A stretch of DNA of 13,873 nt from Actinomycetes bacterium. GTDB lineage: Bacteria > Actinomycetota > Actinomycetes > Actinomycetales > Microbacteriaceae. The DNA lies in contig JAEZSU010000322.1 in the NCBI GenBank assembly GCA_023421635.1, positions 1 to 13,873 of the forward strand. Reading direction: 5' to 3'. The notes under the pieces are model-generated. The model ran no database searches. It was not told where the DNA came from and saw nothing but the letters and a program-made list of their open reading frames with translations. The position numbers and the translations under genes were made by a program. The number at the start of each line of letters is the position of its first letter. Within the stretch, counting starts at the first letter, position 1. This document shows, piece by piece, positions 1 to 7,687 of the stretch.

Positions 1-779
1 CGAAGGGTCAGATCGACGACCTGCTCGAGGAGATCCGCATCCGGGTCGAGCGCGACGAACGCGTGCTGGTGACGACCCTCACGAAGAAGATGGCGGAGGA
101 GCTCACCGACTTCCTCAGCGAGCACGGAGTCAGGGTGCGGTATCTGCACTCCGACGTCGACACGCTCCGCCGCGTCGAGCTGCTCAGCGAGCTGCGGGCG
201 GGGGTCTACGACGTGCTGGTCGGGATCAACCTGCTCCGTGAGGGCCTCGACCTGCCGGAGGTCTCGCTCGTGTCGATCCTCGACGCCGACAAGGAGGGGT
301 TCCTGCGCAGCGGCACCTCGCTCATCCAGACCATCGGCCGCGCGGCGCGCAACGTGTCCGGGCAGGTGCACATGTACGCCGACACCATGACCGACTCGAT
401 GCGGAACGCGATCGAGGAGACCGACCGCCGGCGCGAGAAGCAGATCGCCTACAACCTGGAGCACGGCATCGATCCGCAGCCGCTGCGGAAGAAGATCGCC
501 GACATCACCGATGCGCTCATCCGGGAGGGCGCCGACACGAAGGCCATGCTCGCCCGCGACGGCGCCAAGGGGCGCAAGGGCAAGTCGCCCACCCCGAACC
601 TGCGGCAGGGGATCGCTGCCGAGGGTGCGAACCAGCTCGAGGAGACGATCGCAGATCTCACCGATCAGATGCTCGCGGCGGCCTCCGAGCTGAAGTTCGA
701 GCTCGCGGCGCGGCTGCGCGACGAGGTGCAGGACCTGAAGAAGGAGCTGCGCGCCATGGAGCGCGCCGGGCACGCGTAG
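1..779 (+). CDS. uvrB: UvrABC excinuclease subunit B, C-terminal part (5' truncated by the window edge)
   Basis: UvrB is the damage-verifying, helicase-like subunit of nucleotide excision repair. It is loaded by UvrA and then recruits UvrC. Only the last 258 codons are visible; the reading frame starts at base 3 and runs in from the left edge, so the true start is outside. The visible part begins in the second helicase lobe. It carries the motif V/VI region with [13 protein letters not shown], then [10 protein letters not shown] and QTIGRAARN, whose arginines contact ATP in this family. The last 35 or so residues ([12 protein letters not shown]...[17 protein letters not shown]) form the UVR domain that binds UvrC. 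The gene ends with TAG, whose last two bases begin the AGGAGG ribosome site of the next gene, so the two are probably co-translated. Identification is secure; the N-terminal Walker A domain cannot be examined here. Confidence 0.97.
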   Translation, partial: KGQIDDLLEEIRIRVERDERVLVTTLTKKMAEELTDFLSEHGVRVRYLHSDVDTLRRVELLSELRAGVYDVLVGINLLREGLDLPEVSLVSILDADKEGFLRSGTSLIQTIGRAARNVSGQVHMYADTMTDSMRNAIEETDRRREKQIAYNLEHGIDPQPLRKKIADITDALIREGADTKAMLARDGAKGRKGKSPTPNLRQGIAAEGANQLEETIADLTDQMLAAASELKFELAARLRDEVQDLKKELRAMERAGHA

Positions 780-783
780 GAGG
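778..783 (+). promoter_or_regulatory. Perfect AGGAGG ribosome binding site overlapping the uvrB stop codon
   Basis: AGGAGG begins inside the uvrB TAG stop and lies 4 nt before the ATG at 788. It decides the start of the VOC gene in favour of 788 over the in-frame ATG at 800, and it implies translational coupling to uvrB. Confidence 0.75.
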
Positions 784-787
784 CGGG

Positions 788-1210
788 ATGCGGCAGCGGA
801 TGACGCTCGTCACCCTCGGGGTGCACGACCTCGAACGCGCGGCGGCGTTCTACCGCGCGCTGGGATGGGACCCGCATCCGTCGTCCGTCGCCGGTGAGGT
901 GGTGTTCTTCGACCTCGGCGGGATGGTCCTGGGACTCTGGGGGAGACGCGAACTCGCCGAGGATTCCGGGGTGACGGACGCAGGCGGATGGGGAGGGGTC
1001 ACCCTCGCGCACAACGTCGCCACGGAGGCCGAGGTGGACCGCATCCTCGCGACGGCCCGCGCCGCCGGCGCGCGCATCGCGCGGTCAGGCGCGCCCACGG
1101 CCTGGGGTGGCTACTCCGGGGTGTTCGTCGACCCGGAGGGCCACCCGTGGGAGATCGCGGTGAACCGCGGCTGGCCGCTGGATCCGGAGGGCCGAGTGCG
1201 CCTGGACTGA
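788..1210 (+). CDS. VOC (glyoxalase/bleomycin-resistance/dioxygenase fold) family protein
   Basis: A 140-aa single-domain protein of the vicinal oxygen chelate superfamily. It opens with a strand and helix typical of the family (MTLVTLGVHDLERAAAFYRALGW), has a glycine-rich middle strand (FFDLGGMVLGLW), and ends with the second beta-alpha-beta unit (GYSGVFVDPEGHPWEIAVN), where the Glu of PWEIA is the position usually used as a metal ligand. Two such units make one chain, and the family normally dimerises. Members include glyoxalases, antibiotic-binding proteins and dioxygenases; the sequence does not tell which applies, so no substrate is assigned. The ATG at 788 was chosen because of the AGGAGG 4 nt before it. 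It follows uvrB by 8 nt and is probably read from the same transcript. It converges with the next gene, with only 7 bases between the two stop codons. Confidence 0.85.
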   Translation: MRQRMTLVTLGVHDLERAAAFYRALGWDPHPSSVAGEVVFFDLGGMVLGLWGRRELAEDSGVTDAGGWGGVTLAHNVATEAEVDRILATARAAGARIARSGAPTAWGGYSGVFVDPEGHPWEIAVNRGWPLDPEGRVRLD

Positions 1211-1217
1211 GCCGGGC

Positions 1218-1460
1218 TCAGGGGCAGTGCATGAGCGGCTTCGGGCCGCTGCGGTCGAAGGTGTGCGCCGACATGGGGTGACCGCACAGCGGGCACGGAC
1301 GTTCGACCCGGCTCGGTTCCGGCGTGGTCTCGTACGGCCCGACCGAGGCGGGGCCGGCGACGCGGATGAGGTTGGTGTTGAACCAGGCGTACCAGCCGCC
1401 GGCCTCGCGGACGCGTTCGGGCAGCGGGCGGCGGGGCTCCGCATCGTTCTTTCGTGCCAT
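1218..1460 (-). CDS. Small 80-aa protein of unknown function with a C-terminal Cys/His (zinc-ribbon-like) motif
   Basis: I do not recognise a named family. The protein has a basic N-terminus (MARKNDAEPRRPLPERVRE), a tryptophan/aromatic-rich stretch (GGWYAWFNTNLIRVAG, residues 21-36), a Gly/Pro linker, and a C-terminal CPLCGHPMSAH...HCP segment. C56, C59, H66 and C79 (with H61 and H78 nearby) could bind one metal ion. There is no signal peptide or membrane segment, so it is probably cytoplasmic. The start is set at the ATG whose A is base 1460, because the frame further upstream crosses the regulator's coding region and a -10-like TACACT ends only 7 nt before this ATG, which suggests a leaderless transcript. 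It is transcribed away from the OhrR-like regulator from a shared palindromic promoter, so it is the most likely target of that regulator. That it is a real gene is inferred from the start signals, the Cys pattern and the tight fit between its neighbours. Confidence 0.7.
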   Translation of the reverse strand: MARKNDAEPRRPLPERVREAGGWYAWFNTNLIRVAGPASVGPYETTPEPSRVERPCPLCGHPMSAHTFDRSGPKPLMHCP

Positions 1461-1465
1461 GATCT

Positions 1466-1477
1466 TTAGTGTACTAA
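1466..1477. promoter_or_regulatory. Palindromic operator/divergent promoter TTAGT-GT-ACTAA
   Basis: A 5-bp inverted repeat with a 2-bp centre lies in the 40-bp gap between the small minus-strand gene and the MarR-type gene. It is one of the few AT-rich spots in this GC-rich window. On the minus strand it contains TACACT (TAnnnT) 7 nt before the ATG. On the plus strand TAGTGT (1467-1472) can act as a -10 for the regulator. A dimeric MarR/OhrR protein bound here would cover both promoters, which is the usual autoregulatory layout for this family. No clear -35 box is seen on either strand. Confidence 0.6.
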
Positions 1478-1497
1478 CGAATCCGAGGGGAGTGCCG

Positions 1498-1923
1498 GTG
1501 TCCGAGGACATGCTGCGACTGGAGAACCAGGTCTGTTTCGCCCTGGTCACCGCGGCGCGCAACGTCGTCTCCATCTACCGGCCGGTCCTGGAGCCGCTCG
1601 GGCTCACCCACCCGCAGTATCTGGTGATGCTCGCGCTCTGGGAGCGGGCGCCGCGTTCGCTCGGGGAGCTCGCTGCCGAGCTCGCGATGGAGCCCGCGAC
1701 CCTCTCGCCCCTCGTGAAGCGCCTGGAGGCGCAGGGGAGGGTCGTGCGCACCCGCCGCGCCGGCGACGAACGGGTGCTGGAGATCTCCCTCACGCCGGAC
1801 GGGCGCGCCCTGCGCGAGCGGGCGCTGGAGGTGCCCGCGCAGATCATGGCGCGGGTGGGCATGGATGCGGAGGGGCTCGCCGCCCTCCGTGACGGACTCG
1901 CGCCGTTCGCCGGCCGACGGTGA
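1498..1923 (+). CDS. MarR-family transcriptional regulator, OhrR-like (one-cysteine peroxide-sensor type)
   Basis: A 141-aa winged-helix repressor. The N-terminus LRLENQVCFALVTAARN...YRPVLEPLGLTHPQYLVMLALWE closely matches OhrR, the organic-hydroperoxide sensor. C13 falls at the position of the reactive Cys15 of Bacillus subtilis OhrR, and Y27 matches its Tyr29. The DNA-reading part follows (LGELAAELAMEPATLSPLVKRLEAQGRVVRTR), then the wing with the DER motif (RRAGDERVLEISLTPDGR). GTG 1498 was chosen because GAGGGGA (1485-1491) sits 6 nt upstream; GTG 1492 is too close to it, and ATG 1510 is a possible alternative. Two departures from classical OhrR are visible: the position of Tyr40, which polarises the cysteine, is H38, and no ohr peroxidase gene is adjacent. 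The family call is firm; peroxide sensing is an inference. Confidence 0.85.
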   Translation: MSEDMLRLENQVCFALVTAARNVVSIYRPVLEPLGLTHPQYLVMLALWERAPRSLGELAAELAMEPATLSPLVKRLEAQGRVVRTRRAGDERVLEISLTPDGRALRERALEVPAQIMARVGMDAEGLAALRDGLAPFAGRR

Positions 1924-1972
1924 GCGCACGTCCGCTCCCAGCGAAGCCGGAGCCGGTGTCGGAGGCGCTGCC

Positions 1973-1978
1973 TAGACT
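1973..1978 (+). promoter_or_regulatory. Predicted -10 box (TAGACT) of uvrA, probably giving a leaderless transcript
   Basis: TAGACT fits the actinobacterial TAnnnT -10 pattern and ends 6 nt before GTG 1985. Transcription would then begin at or next to the start codon, and no Shine-Dalgarno-like sequence is present. No good -35 and no LexA/SOS box (GAAC-N4-GTTC type) is visible in the 58-bp gap after the regulator gene, so this promoter looks constitutive. Confidence 0.55.
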
Positions 1979-1984
1979 TGAGTG

Positions 1985-4882
1985 GTGCCGATCCTTCCCG
2001 TGTCCGAACTCGCCCACTCCGCGGGAACGCTGAGCGTCCGCGGCGCCCGCGTCCACAACCTGCAGGACGTCGATCTCGACATCCCGCGCGACTCGATGGT
2101 CGTGTTCACGGGGCTGTCGGGCTCGGGCAAGTCGAGCCTCGCATTCGACACGATCTTCGCCGAGGGGCAGCGCCGCTACGTCGAGTCGCTGAGCTCCTAT
2201 GCGCGGCAGTTCCTCGGCCAGGTCGACCGGCCCGACGTCGACTTCATCGAGGGGCTCAGCCCGGCGGTCTCGATCGACCAGAAGTCCACGAACCGGAACC
2301 CGCGCTCGACGGTCGGCACGATCACCGAGATCCACGACTACATGCGGCTGCTGTGGGCGCGCATCGGCGTGCCGCACTGTCCCGAGTGCGGTGAGGTCAT
2401 CCAGCGGCAGACCGTGCAGCAGATCGCGGACCAGCTCATGGAGCTGCCCGAGCGCACCCGGTACCAGATCGTCGCACCCGTCGTCACGCAGAAGAAGGGC
2501 GAGTTCGTCGACCTCTTCAAGGAGCTGAGCGCCAAGGGGTACGCGCGCGCCGTCGTCGACGGCGACCTGGTGCAGCTCGCCGAGCCGCCGACGCTGAAGA
2601 AGAGCTACAAGCACGACATCGCGGTCGTGGTCGACCGCCTCGTCGCCGGCCCCGACATCCTCTCCCGCGTCACCGACTCGGTCGAGACCGCGCTGGGCCT
2701 CGCCGGCGGTGTCATGCAGGTCAACTTCGTCGACGAGGAGGGTGACGCCGCGTGGCAGAACTTCAGTGAGAAGCTCGCCTGCCCGAACGGCCACCCGCTG
2801 CAGCTGACCGAGATCGAGCCGCGCACCTTCTCGTTCAACGCGCCGTTCGGCGCGTGCCCCACCTGCTCGGGCCTCGGCACCCGGATGTCGGTCGACGTCG
2901 AGCTCATGCTGGGCGACGAAGACCTCTCGATCCGCCAGGGCGTCCTCATCCCGTGGACGACGCAGGGCAAGGGCCTGTTCCAGTACTACGAGCGGCTCCT
3001 GGAGGGCCTCGCCGACGACCTCGGCTTCTCGCTGGAGACGCCGTGGCGCGACCTCGACCAGTCCGTGAAGGACGCGGTGCTCTACGGCGACAACTTCAAG
3101 GTGTCGGTCAAGTGGAAGAACCGGTACGGCCGCGAGATGCGGTACACCTCGGGGTTCGAGGGCGTCGTGCCCTACATCGAGCGGCAGTACCAGGAGGCGG
3201 ACTCCGACAGCGCCAGGCAGCGATGGGGCGAGTACCTCCGCGAGGTGCCGTGCGCCGTGTGCGACGGCGACCGGCTGAAGCCCGAGGTCCTCGCGGTGCT
3301 CGTGCACGGCCGCTCCATCGCCGACGCGTCGCGGATGAGCCTGGCCGAGGCGCAACGGTACTTCGCCGAGCTCGAGCTCACCGACCGTGAGGCGCACATC
3401 GCCGCGGCCGTGCTCCGGGAGATCCGCGTGCGGCTCGACTTCCTGCTGCAGGTGGGCCTGAACTACCTCAGCCTGTCCCGGTCGGCGGGGTCGCTCTCCG
3501 GCGGCGAGGCGCAGCGCATCCGCCTCGCGACGCAGATCGGCTCCGGCCTGACCGGCGTGCTCTACGTCCTCGACGAGCCGTCGATCGGGCTGCACCAGCG
3601 TGACAACCGCCGCCTCATCGAGACGCTGCAGGCGCTGAAGGATCTGGGGAACACGCTGCTCGTGGTCGAGCACGACGAGGAGACCATCCAGGCCGCCGAC
3701 TGGATCGTGGACATCGGTCCGCGTGCGGGTGTCGAGGGCGGTCGCGTGGTGCACTCCGGGCCGTACCGCCAGCTGCTGGAGGAGAAGGAGTCGCTCACGG
3801 CCGCCTACCTCTCCGGGCGGCGCAGCATCCCCGTCCCCGCGAAGCGCCGCCGCATCGACAAGAAGCGGCAGATCACGGTCGTCGGCGCCCGCGAGAACAA
3901 CCTGAAGAACGTCACCGCCACCTTCCCGCTCGGCGTCATGACGGCGGTCACCGGCGTCAGCGGCTCCGGCAAGTCCACCCTGGTGAACGGCATCCTCTAC
4001 GAGGTCCTGGCGTCGCGGCTGAACGGTGCGCGTCGCGTGCCGGGCAAGCACACCCGCGTCACCGGACTCGACGAGCTGGACAAGGTCGTGCACGTCGACC
4101 AGGCGCCCATCGGCCGCACCCCGCGCTCGAACCCGGCCACCTACACCGGGGTGTTCGACCGCATCCGGAACCTCTTCGCCGAGACACCGGAGGCGAAGGC
4201 CCGCGGCTACCAGGCCGGGCGGTTCAGCTTCAACGTCAAGGGCGGCCGGTGCGAGGCATGCTCGGGCGACGGCACGATCAAGATCGAGATGAACTTCCTG
4301 CCGGACGTGTACGTGGACTGCGAGGTCTGCCACGGCAAGCGGTACAACCGCGACACGCTCGCCGTGCACTACAAGGGCAAGAACATCGCCGAGGTGCTGG
4401 AGATGCCGATCGCGGAGGCGGCCGACTTCTTCGAGCCCATCCAGGCCATCCACCGCTACCTGCGCACGCTGGTCGACGTCGGACTCGGATACGTCCGGCT
4501 CGGGCAGTCCGCGACGACCCTCTCCGGCGGCGAGGCGCAGCGCGTCAAGCTGGCGACCGAGCTGCAGCGGCGGTCGAACGGCCGGAGCGTGTACGTGCTC
4601 GACGAGCCCACGACGGGCCTGCACTTCGAAGACGTCGCGCGGCTGCTCGAGGTGCTCGGCGGCCTCGTCGACAAGGGCAACACCGTCATCGTGATCGAGC
4701 ACAACCTCGACGTCATCAAGTCCGCGGACTGGGTGATCGACATGGGCCCCGAGGGCGGCTCCGGCGGCGGCACGATCGTGGCGACCGGCACGCCGGAGGT
4801 CGTGGCGCGCACGGAGGAGAGCCACACCGGGCGGTTCCTCGCTGAGGTGCTCGGGCTCGACGAGCGGCGCAAGGCCGGCTGA
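1985..4882 (+). CDS. uvrA: UvrABC excinuclease subunit A (DNA damage sensor, tandem ABC ATPase)
   Basis: UvrA finds bulky DNA lesions as a dimer and loads UvrB. About 965 aa, normal for the family. The first ATPase has Walker [10 protein letters not shown] (K49), signature LSGGEAQR (from about 504) and [12 protein letters not shown]. The second has GVSGSGKST (K663), LSGGEAQR (from about 846) and [12 protein letters not shown]. Inside the first half is one zinc module (C266, H270, C291, C294; His-containing on its first side). The second zinc module (C756, C759, C779, C782) frames the loop that senses damage. Start: tandem GTGs at 1982 and 1985 are both possible. I prefer 1985, because a -10-like TAGACT ends 6 nt before it and no ribosome site exists, which suits leaderless translation. 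A third GTG at 2000 would also leave an intact protein. It is followed after 2 nt by uvrC, a clear operon. Confidence 0.97.
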   Translation: MPILPVSELAHSAGTLSVRGARVHNLQDVDLDIPRDSMVVFTGLSGSGKSSLAFDTIFAEGQRRYVESLSSYARQFLGQVDRPDVDFIEGLSPAVSIDQKSTNRNPRSTVGTITEIHDYMRLLWARIGVPHCPECGEVIQRQTVQQIADQLMELPERTRYQIVAPVVTQKKGEFVDLFKELSAKGYARAVVDGDLVQLAEPPTLKKSYKHDIAVVVDRLVAGPDILSRVTDSVETALGLAGGVMQVNFVDEEGDAAWQNFSEKLACPNGHPLQLTEIEPRTFSFNAPFGACPTCSGLGTRMSVDVELMLGDEDLSIRQGVLIPWTTQGKGLFQYYERLLEGLADDLGFSLETPWRDLDQSVKDAVLYGDNFKVSVKWKNRYGREMRYTSGFEGVVPYIERQYQEADSDSARQRWGEYLREVPCAVCDGDRLKPEVLAVLVHGRSIADASRMSLAEAQRYFAELELTDREAHIAAAVLREIRVRLDFLLQVGLNYLSLSRSAGSLSGGEAQRIRLATQIGSGLTGVLYVLDEPSIGLHQRDNRRLIETLQALKDLGNTLLVVEHDEETIQAADWIVDIGPRAGVEGGRVVHSGPYRQLLEEKESLTAAYLSGRRSIPVPAKRRRIDKKRQITVVGARENNLKNVTATFPLGVMTAVTGVSGSGKSTLVNGILYEVLASRLNGARRVPGKHTRVTGLDELDKVVHVDQAPIGRTPRSNPATYTGVFDRIRNLFAETPEAKARGYQAGRFSFNVKGGRCEACSGDGTIKIEMNFLPDVYVDCEVCHGKRYNRDTLAVHYKGKNIAEVLEMPIAEAADFFEPIQAIHRYLRTLVDVGLGYVRLGQSATTLSGGEAQRVKLATELQRRSNGRSVYVLDEPTTGLHFEDVARLLEVLGGLVDKGNTVIVIEHNLDVIKSADWVIDMGPEGGSGGGTIVATGTPEVVARTEESHTGRFLAEVLGLDERRKAG

Positions 4883-4884
4883 GG

Positions 4885-6744
4885 ATGCCGTCGGTCCTGC
4901 CGTACCGGCCGAAGCAGGGGGAGATCCCCACGAACCCCGGGGTCTACCGGTTCCGTGACGCCGACGGCCGCATCCTCTACGTCGGCAAGGCGAAGAACCT
5001 CCGCGCCCGGCTGTCGAACTACTTCGCGCCGCTGCACACCCTGCACGAACGCACCCGCCGCATGGTCACGACCGCGGCCTCGGTGGAGTGGACGGTGGTG
5101 GGCAGCGACGTCGAGGCGCTGCAGCTGGAGTACATGTGGATCCAGGAGTTCACGCCGCCGTTCAACGTCAGGTACAAGGACGACAAGTCCTATCCGTACC
5201 TCGCGGTGACCCTCGGCGACGAGGCGCCCCGGGTGCTCGTCACCCGGAACCGCCGCATCCCCAAGGCGAAGTACTTCGGCCCGTACCCGAAGATCTGGGC
5301 GGTGCACGACACCATCGACCTGATGATCAAGGTGTTCCCGATCCGAACCTGCTCCGACGCCTCGTACAAGAAGGCGATGGCGACCGGCAGGCCGTGCTTC
5401 CCCGGGCAGATCGGCCGCTGCGGCGGGCCGTGCTCCATGAAGGTCACGATCGAGGAGCACCGCGCCGTCGTCGACGACTTCGTGGCCTTCCTCTCCGGCG
5501 GGGACCAGCGGTTCACCCGGGAACTCACCAGGCGGATGCAGGACGCCGCCGCCGCCATGGAGTACGAGGCCGCCGCCTCCTACCGCGACAAGCTCCAGGC
5601 GATCGAGGCGGTCCTCGGCAAGAGCGCGCTCGTGCTCGCCGACGACACCGACGCCGACCTGTTCGGCATCGCCGAGGACGAGCTCGCGGCCGCGGTGCAG
5701 CACTTCATCGTGCGCGGCGGACGCGTGCGAGGCGTCCGTGCGACCACGATCGACAAGGAGATCGACATCTCCGGACCCGAACTGGTCGACCAGGTGCTGC
5801 AGCGTACCTACGGCGACGCGAACGCGGCCGACATCCCCAAGCAGGTGCTGGTGCCGCAGCTTCCCGACGACGCTGCGGAGCTCGAGCAGTGGCTCCGGGA
5901 CAAGCGTGGGAAGAACGTCACGCTCCAGGTGGCGCAGCGCGGGCGGAAGGCCGAGCTGATGAAGACGGCCACCATGAACGCGCAGCAGGCGCTCATGCTC
6001 CACAAGACCCGCCGCACCAGCGATTACGTCGCACGCACCCAGGCCCTCACCGACCTGCAGGAGGCGCTGGGGCTCCCCGAGGCTCCGCTGCGGATCGAAT
6101 GCTTCGACGTGTCGCACTTGTCGGGCACGAACGTCGTGGCCTCGATGGTCGTGTTCGAGGACGGGCTGCCGCGAAAGGACCAGTACCGGTCGTTCTCGAT
6201 CGCCGAGACCACCGACGACACCGACTCGATCCATCAGGTGCTCACGCGCCGCCTCGCCTACCTCGACCGGGCCGACGAGCACGATCCCGAGCGGACCCGA
6301 CCCCGGTTCGCCTACCCGCCGCAGCTGCTCGTGGTCGACGGCGGCAGGCCGCAGGTGGAGGCGGCGGCACGCGCCCTCGCCGACAGCGGGCACACCGAGA
6401 TCGCGCTGTGCGGCATCGCCAAGCGCCTCGAGGAGATCTGGCTGCCGGGGGAGGAGTACCCCGTCATCCTGCCCCGCACCTCCGAGGCGCTGTACCTCGT
6501 CCAGCGGCTGCGCGACGAGGCGCACCGCTTCGCGATCACCCATCAGCGTCGTCGCCGCAAGCGCGACATCACCACCGTGCTGAGCGAGGTGCCGGGGCTC
6601 GGCGACGCCCGCATCAAGGCGCTCCTGCGCCACTTCGGCTCCGTCGCCGCGCTCAGGCAGGCGACGCCGGACGAGATCGCGGCGCTCCCGGGGATCGGAC
6701 CCAAGCTCGCCCAGGCGGTGCACGCGCACCTCGCCGCTCGATAG
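4885..6744 (+). CDS. uvrC: UvrABC excinuclease subunit C (dual-incision nuclease)
   Basis: UvrC cuts the damaged strand on both sides of the lesion held by UvrB. 619 aa with all expected modules. The N-terminal GIY-YIG nuclease has GVYRF (about 19-23), [14 protein letters not shown] and metal-binding E82 in [10 protein letters not shown] four-Cys segment follows (C156, C171, C179, C183) with the 8- and 4-residue spacing seen in E. coli UvrC, where an iron-sulfur cluster has been reported. A UVR domain (about 212-247) contacts UvrB. The RNase H-like 5' nuclease has D408 (CFDVSHL), D485 (VVDGG) and H547 ([10 protein letters not shown]). Tandem helix-hairpin-helix motifs ([25 protein letters not shown]) close the protein. 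The ATG at 4885 is 2 nt after the uvrA stop, giving tight coupling. The TAG stop is the start of a TAGGGT -10-like box for rapZ. Confidence 0.97.
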   Translation: MPSVLPYRPKQGEIPTNPGVYRFRDADGRILYVGKAKNLRARLSNYFAPLHTLHERTRRMVTTAASVEWTVVGSDVEALQLEYMWIQEFTPPFNVRYKDDKSYPYLAVTLGDEAPRVLVTRNRRIPKAKYFGPYPKIWAVHDTIDLMIKVFPIRTCSDASYKKAMATGRPCFPGQIGRCGGPCSMKVTIEEHRAVVDDFVAFLSGGDQRFTRELTRRMQDAAAAMEYEAAASYRDKLQAIEAVLGKSALVLADDTDADLFGIAEDELAAAVQHFIVRGGRVRGVRATTIDKEIDISGPELVDQVLQRTYGDANAADIPKQVLVPQLPDDAAELEQWLRDKRGKNVTLQVAQRGRKAELMKTATMNAQQALMLHKTRRTSDYVARTQALTDLQEALGLPEAPLRIECFDVSHLSGTNVVASMVVFEDGLPRKDQYRSFSIAETTDDTDSIHQVLTRRLAYLDRADEHDPERTRPRFAYPPQLLVVDGGRPQVEAAARALADSGHTEIALCGIAKRLEEIWLPGEEYPVILPRTSEALYLVQRLRDEAHRFAITHQRRRRKRDITTVLSEVPGLGDARIKALLRHFGSVAALRQATPDEIAALPGIGPKLAQAVHAHLAAR

Positions 6745-6747
6745 GGT
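6742..6747 (+). promoter_or_regulatory. Predicted -10 box (TAGGGT) for rapZ, starting with the uvrC stop codon
   Basis: TAGGGT fits TAnnnT and its first three bases are the uvrC TAG. Transcription would begin near 6753-6755, inside the 8-bp palindrome CCGATCGG (6752-6759), about 12-14 nt before the preferred ATG at 6767. There is no clear -35. Readthrough from uvrA-uvrC is also likely. Confidence 0.4.
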
Positions 6748-6766
6748 GGGACCGATCGGGGTGGAC

Positions 6767-7648
6767 ATGACGGACGCGAACACGCAGCGCAGGGGCGAGG
6801 TGCTCATCGTCACGGGCATGTCCGGCGCCGGACGGTCCACCGTCGCCAACGCCCTCGAGGACCTCGACTGGTACGTGGTGGACAACCTGCCGCCGCAGAT
6901 GCTCCGTCCCTTGCTGGAGCTGTCCGAGCTCGCGCAGGACGCGGTACCCCGCGTTGCCGCGGTCGTCGACGTGCGCGGCCGCGAGCTGTTCTCCCGCCTG
7001 CCCGACGTGACCCGGTCGCTCCGGGACCGGCGGGACGTGCGCGTGCTGTTCCTGGATGCGGCGGACGACGTGCTCGTGCGCCGGTTCGAGGCGGTGCGCC
7101 GGCCCCACCCCCTGCAGCACGGCGGCTCGATCGTCGACGGCATCCGCCACGAGCGGCAGCTGCTCGCTCCGCTCCGGGAGAGCGCGGACGTCATCATCGA
7201 CACCAGCCGCTACAACGTGCACGACCTGACGACCCGCATCGCCGAGCTGTTCGCGGCGCAGGGCTCGGCCAAGCACACCCTCACGATCATGAGTTTCGGG
7301 TTCAAGTACGGTCTGCCCCCGGACGCGGATCTGGTCGCCGACATGCGGTTCCTGCCGAACCCGTACTGGACCGAGGACCTGCGGCACCTCACCGGCGAGG
7401 ACGAGGAGGTGCGCGAGTTCGTCCTGGGCCAGGAGGGGGCGCGCGAGTTCCTCGACGCGTACGCGGTGGCGCTCCGCCCCGTCCTCGAGGGGTATCAGCG
7501 GGAGAACAAGCGACACTCGATCGTCGCCATCGGTTGCACCGGCGGCAAGCACCGATCGGTGGTCATGGCCCGCGAACTCGCTGCAAGACTCGCCGGGACG
7601 CCGGGCGTCGCCATCGGCGTCACTCATCGCGACCTCGGTCGAGAGTAG
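6767..7648 (+). CDS. rapZ: RapZ/YvcJ family nucleotide-binding protein
   Basis: 293 aa. RapZ in E. coli binds small RNAs that control glucosamine-6-phosphate synthase; the B. subtilis relative YvcJ is a nucleotide-binding GTPase/ATPase. The actinobacterial role is less clear. The N-terminal P-loop domain has GMSGAGRST (17-25), with Arg23 where most P-loops have Lys; I recall the same substitution in mycobacterial homologues. The motif [12 protein letters not shown] follows. The C-terminal domain has the family marks [41 protein letters not shown] and the CTGGKHRSV loop (C257). The ATG at 6767 follows GGGGTGG closely and gives a family-like N-terminus. A GTG at 6746 would add 7 residues and lies inside the predicted -10 box, so it is less likely. 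It follows uvrC as in most actinobacteria, but its usual downstream partner yvcK is missing and whiA comes next. Confidence 0.93.
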   Translation: MTDANTQRRGEVLIVTGMSGAGRSTVANALEDLDWYVVDNLPPQMLRPLLELSELAQDAVPRVAAVVDVRGRELFSRLPDVTRSLRDRRDVRVLFLDAADDVLVRRFEAVRRPHPLQHGGSIVDGIRHERQLLAPLRESADVIIDTSRYNVHDLTTRIAELFAAQGSAKHTLTIMSFGFKYGLPPDADLVADMRFLPNPYWTEDLRHLTGEDEEVREFVLGQEGAREFLDAYAVALRPVLEGYQRENKRHSIVAIGCTGGKHRSVVMARELAARLAGTPGVAIGVTHRDLGRE

Positions 7649-7651
7649 GCT
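7646..7651 (+). promoter_or_regulatory. Predicted -10 box (TAGGCT) for whiA, starting with the rapZ stop codon
   Basis: TAGGCT fits TAnnnT and its first three bases are the rapZ TAG. The expected transcription start, about 7657-7659, falls at the centre of the adjoining palindrome. It gives a leader of about 30 nt that includes the GAGGAG ribosome site at 7678-7683. Confidence 0.5.
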
Positions 7652-7664
7652 GGAACGTCGTTCC
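7652..7664. promoter_or_regulatory. Perfect 6-1-6 palindrome GGAACG-T-CGTTCC at the predicted whiA transcription start
   Basis: An inverted repeat with both arms exact and one central base directly abuts the TAGGCT -10 box and covers the expected +1 site. This is a typical operator position. It resembles the Gram-positive LexA box GAAC-N4-GTTC but has a 3-nt centre, so it is not a standard SOS box. It could instead form a small hairpin at the 5' end of the mRNA. The binding protein is unknown. Confidence 0.5.
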
Positions 7665-7687
7665 CGTCCCCCGAACCGAGGAGTACC

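Noticed and set aside
1938..1970. CAGCG...CGCTG inverted repeat before uvrA as a terminator of the regulator gene.
   Set aside because: Pairing is short and bulged (about 7 bp), there is no T-run, and it runs into the uvrA promoter.
2780..2866. Degenerate first zinc module in UvrA (CPNGH where many bacteria have CxxC).
   Set aside because: A His-containing form is familiar in actinobacterial UvrA proteins, and H270 can replace the cysteine as a ligand.
1844..4825. A 993-codon open frame on the minus strand across the whole of uvrA.
   Set aside because: It mirrors uvrA, whose motifs are complete on the plus strand. In DNA this GC-rich, antisense frames often lack stops. The translation is a repetitive Arg/Leu/Val/His/Asp-rich string with no recognisable domain.
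6815..6841. Arg in place of Lys in the RapZ P-loop (GMSGAGRST) as a sign of an inactive protein.
   Set aside because: The same Arg is familiar in actinobacterial RapZ homologues and the rest of the protein is intact, so it is a lineage trait.
7652..7664. LexA/SOS box upstream of whiA.
   Set aside because: The half-sites GAAC and GTTC are 3 nt apart, not 4; shifting a half-site by one base normally abolishes LexA recognition. It is reported only as an unidentified palindrome.
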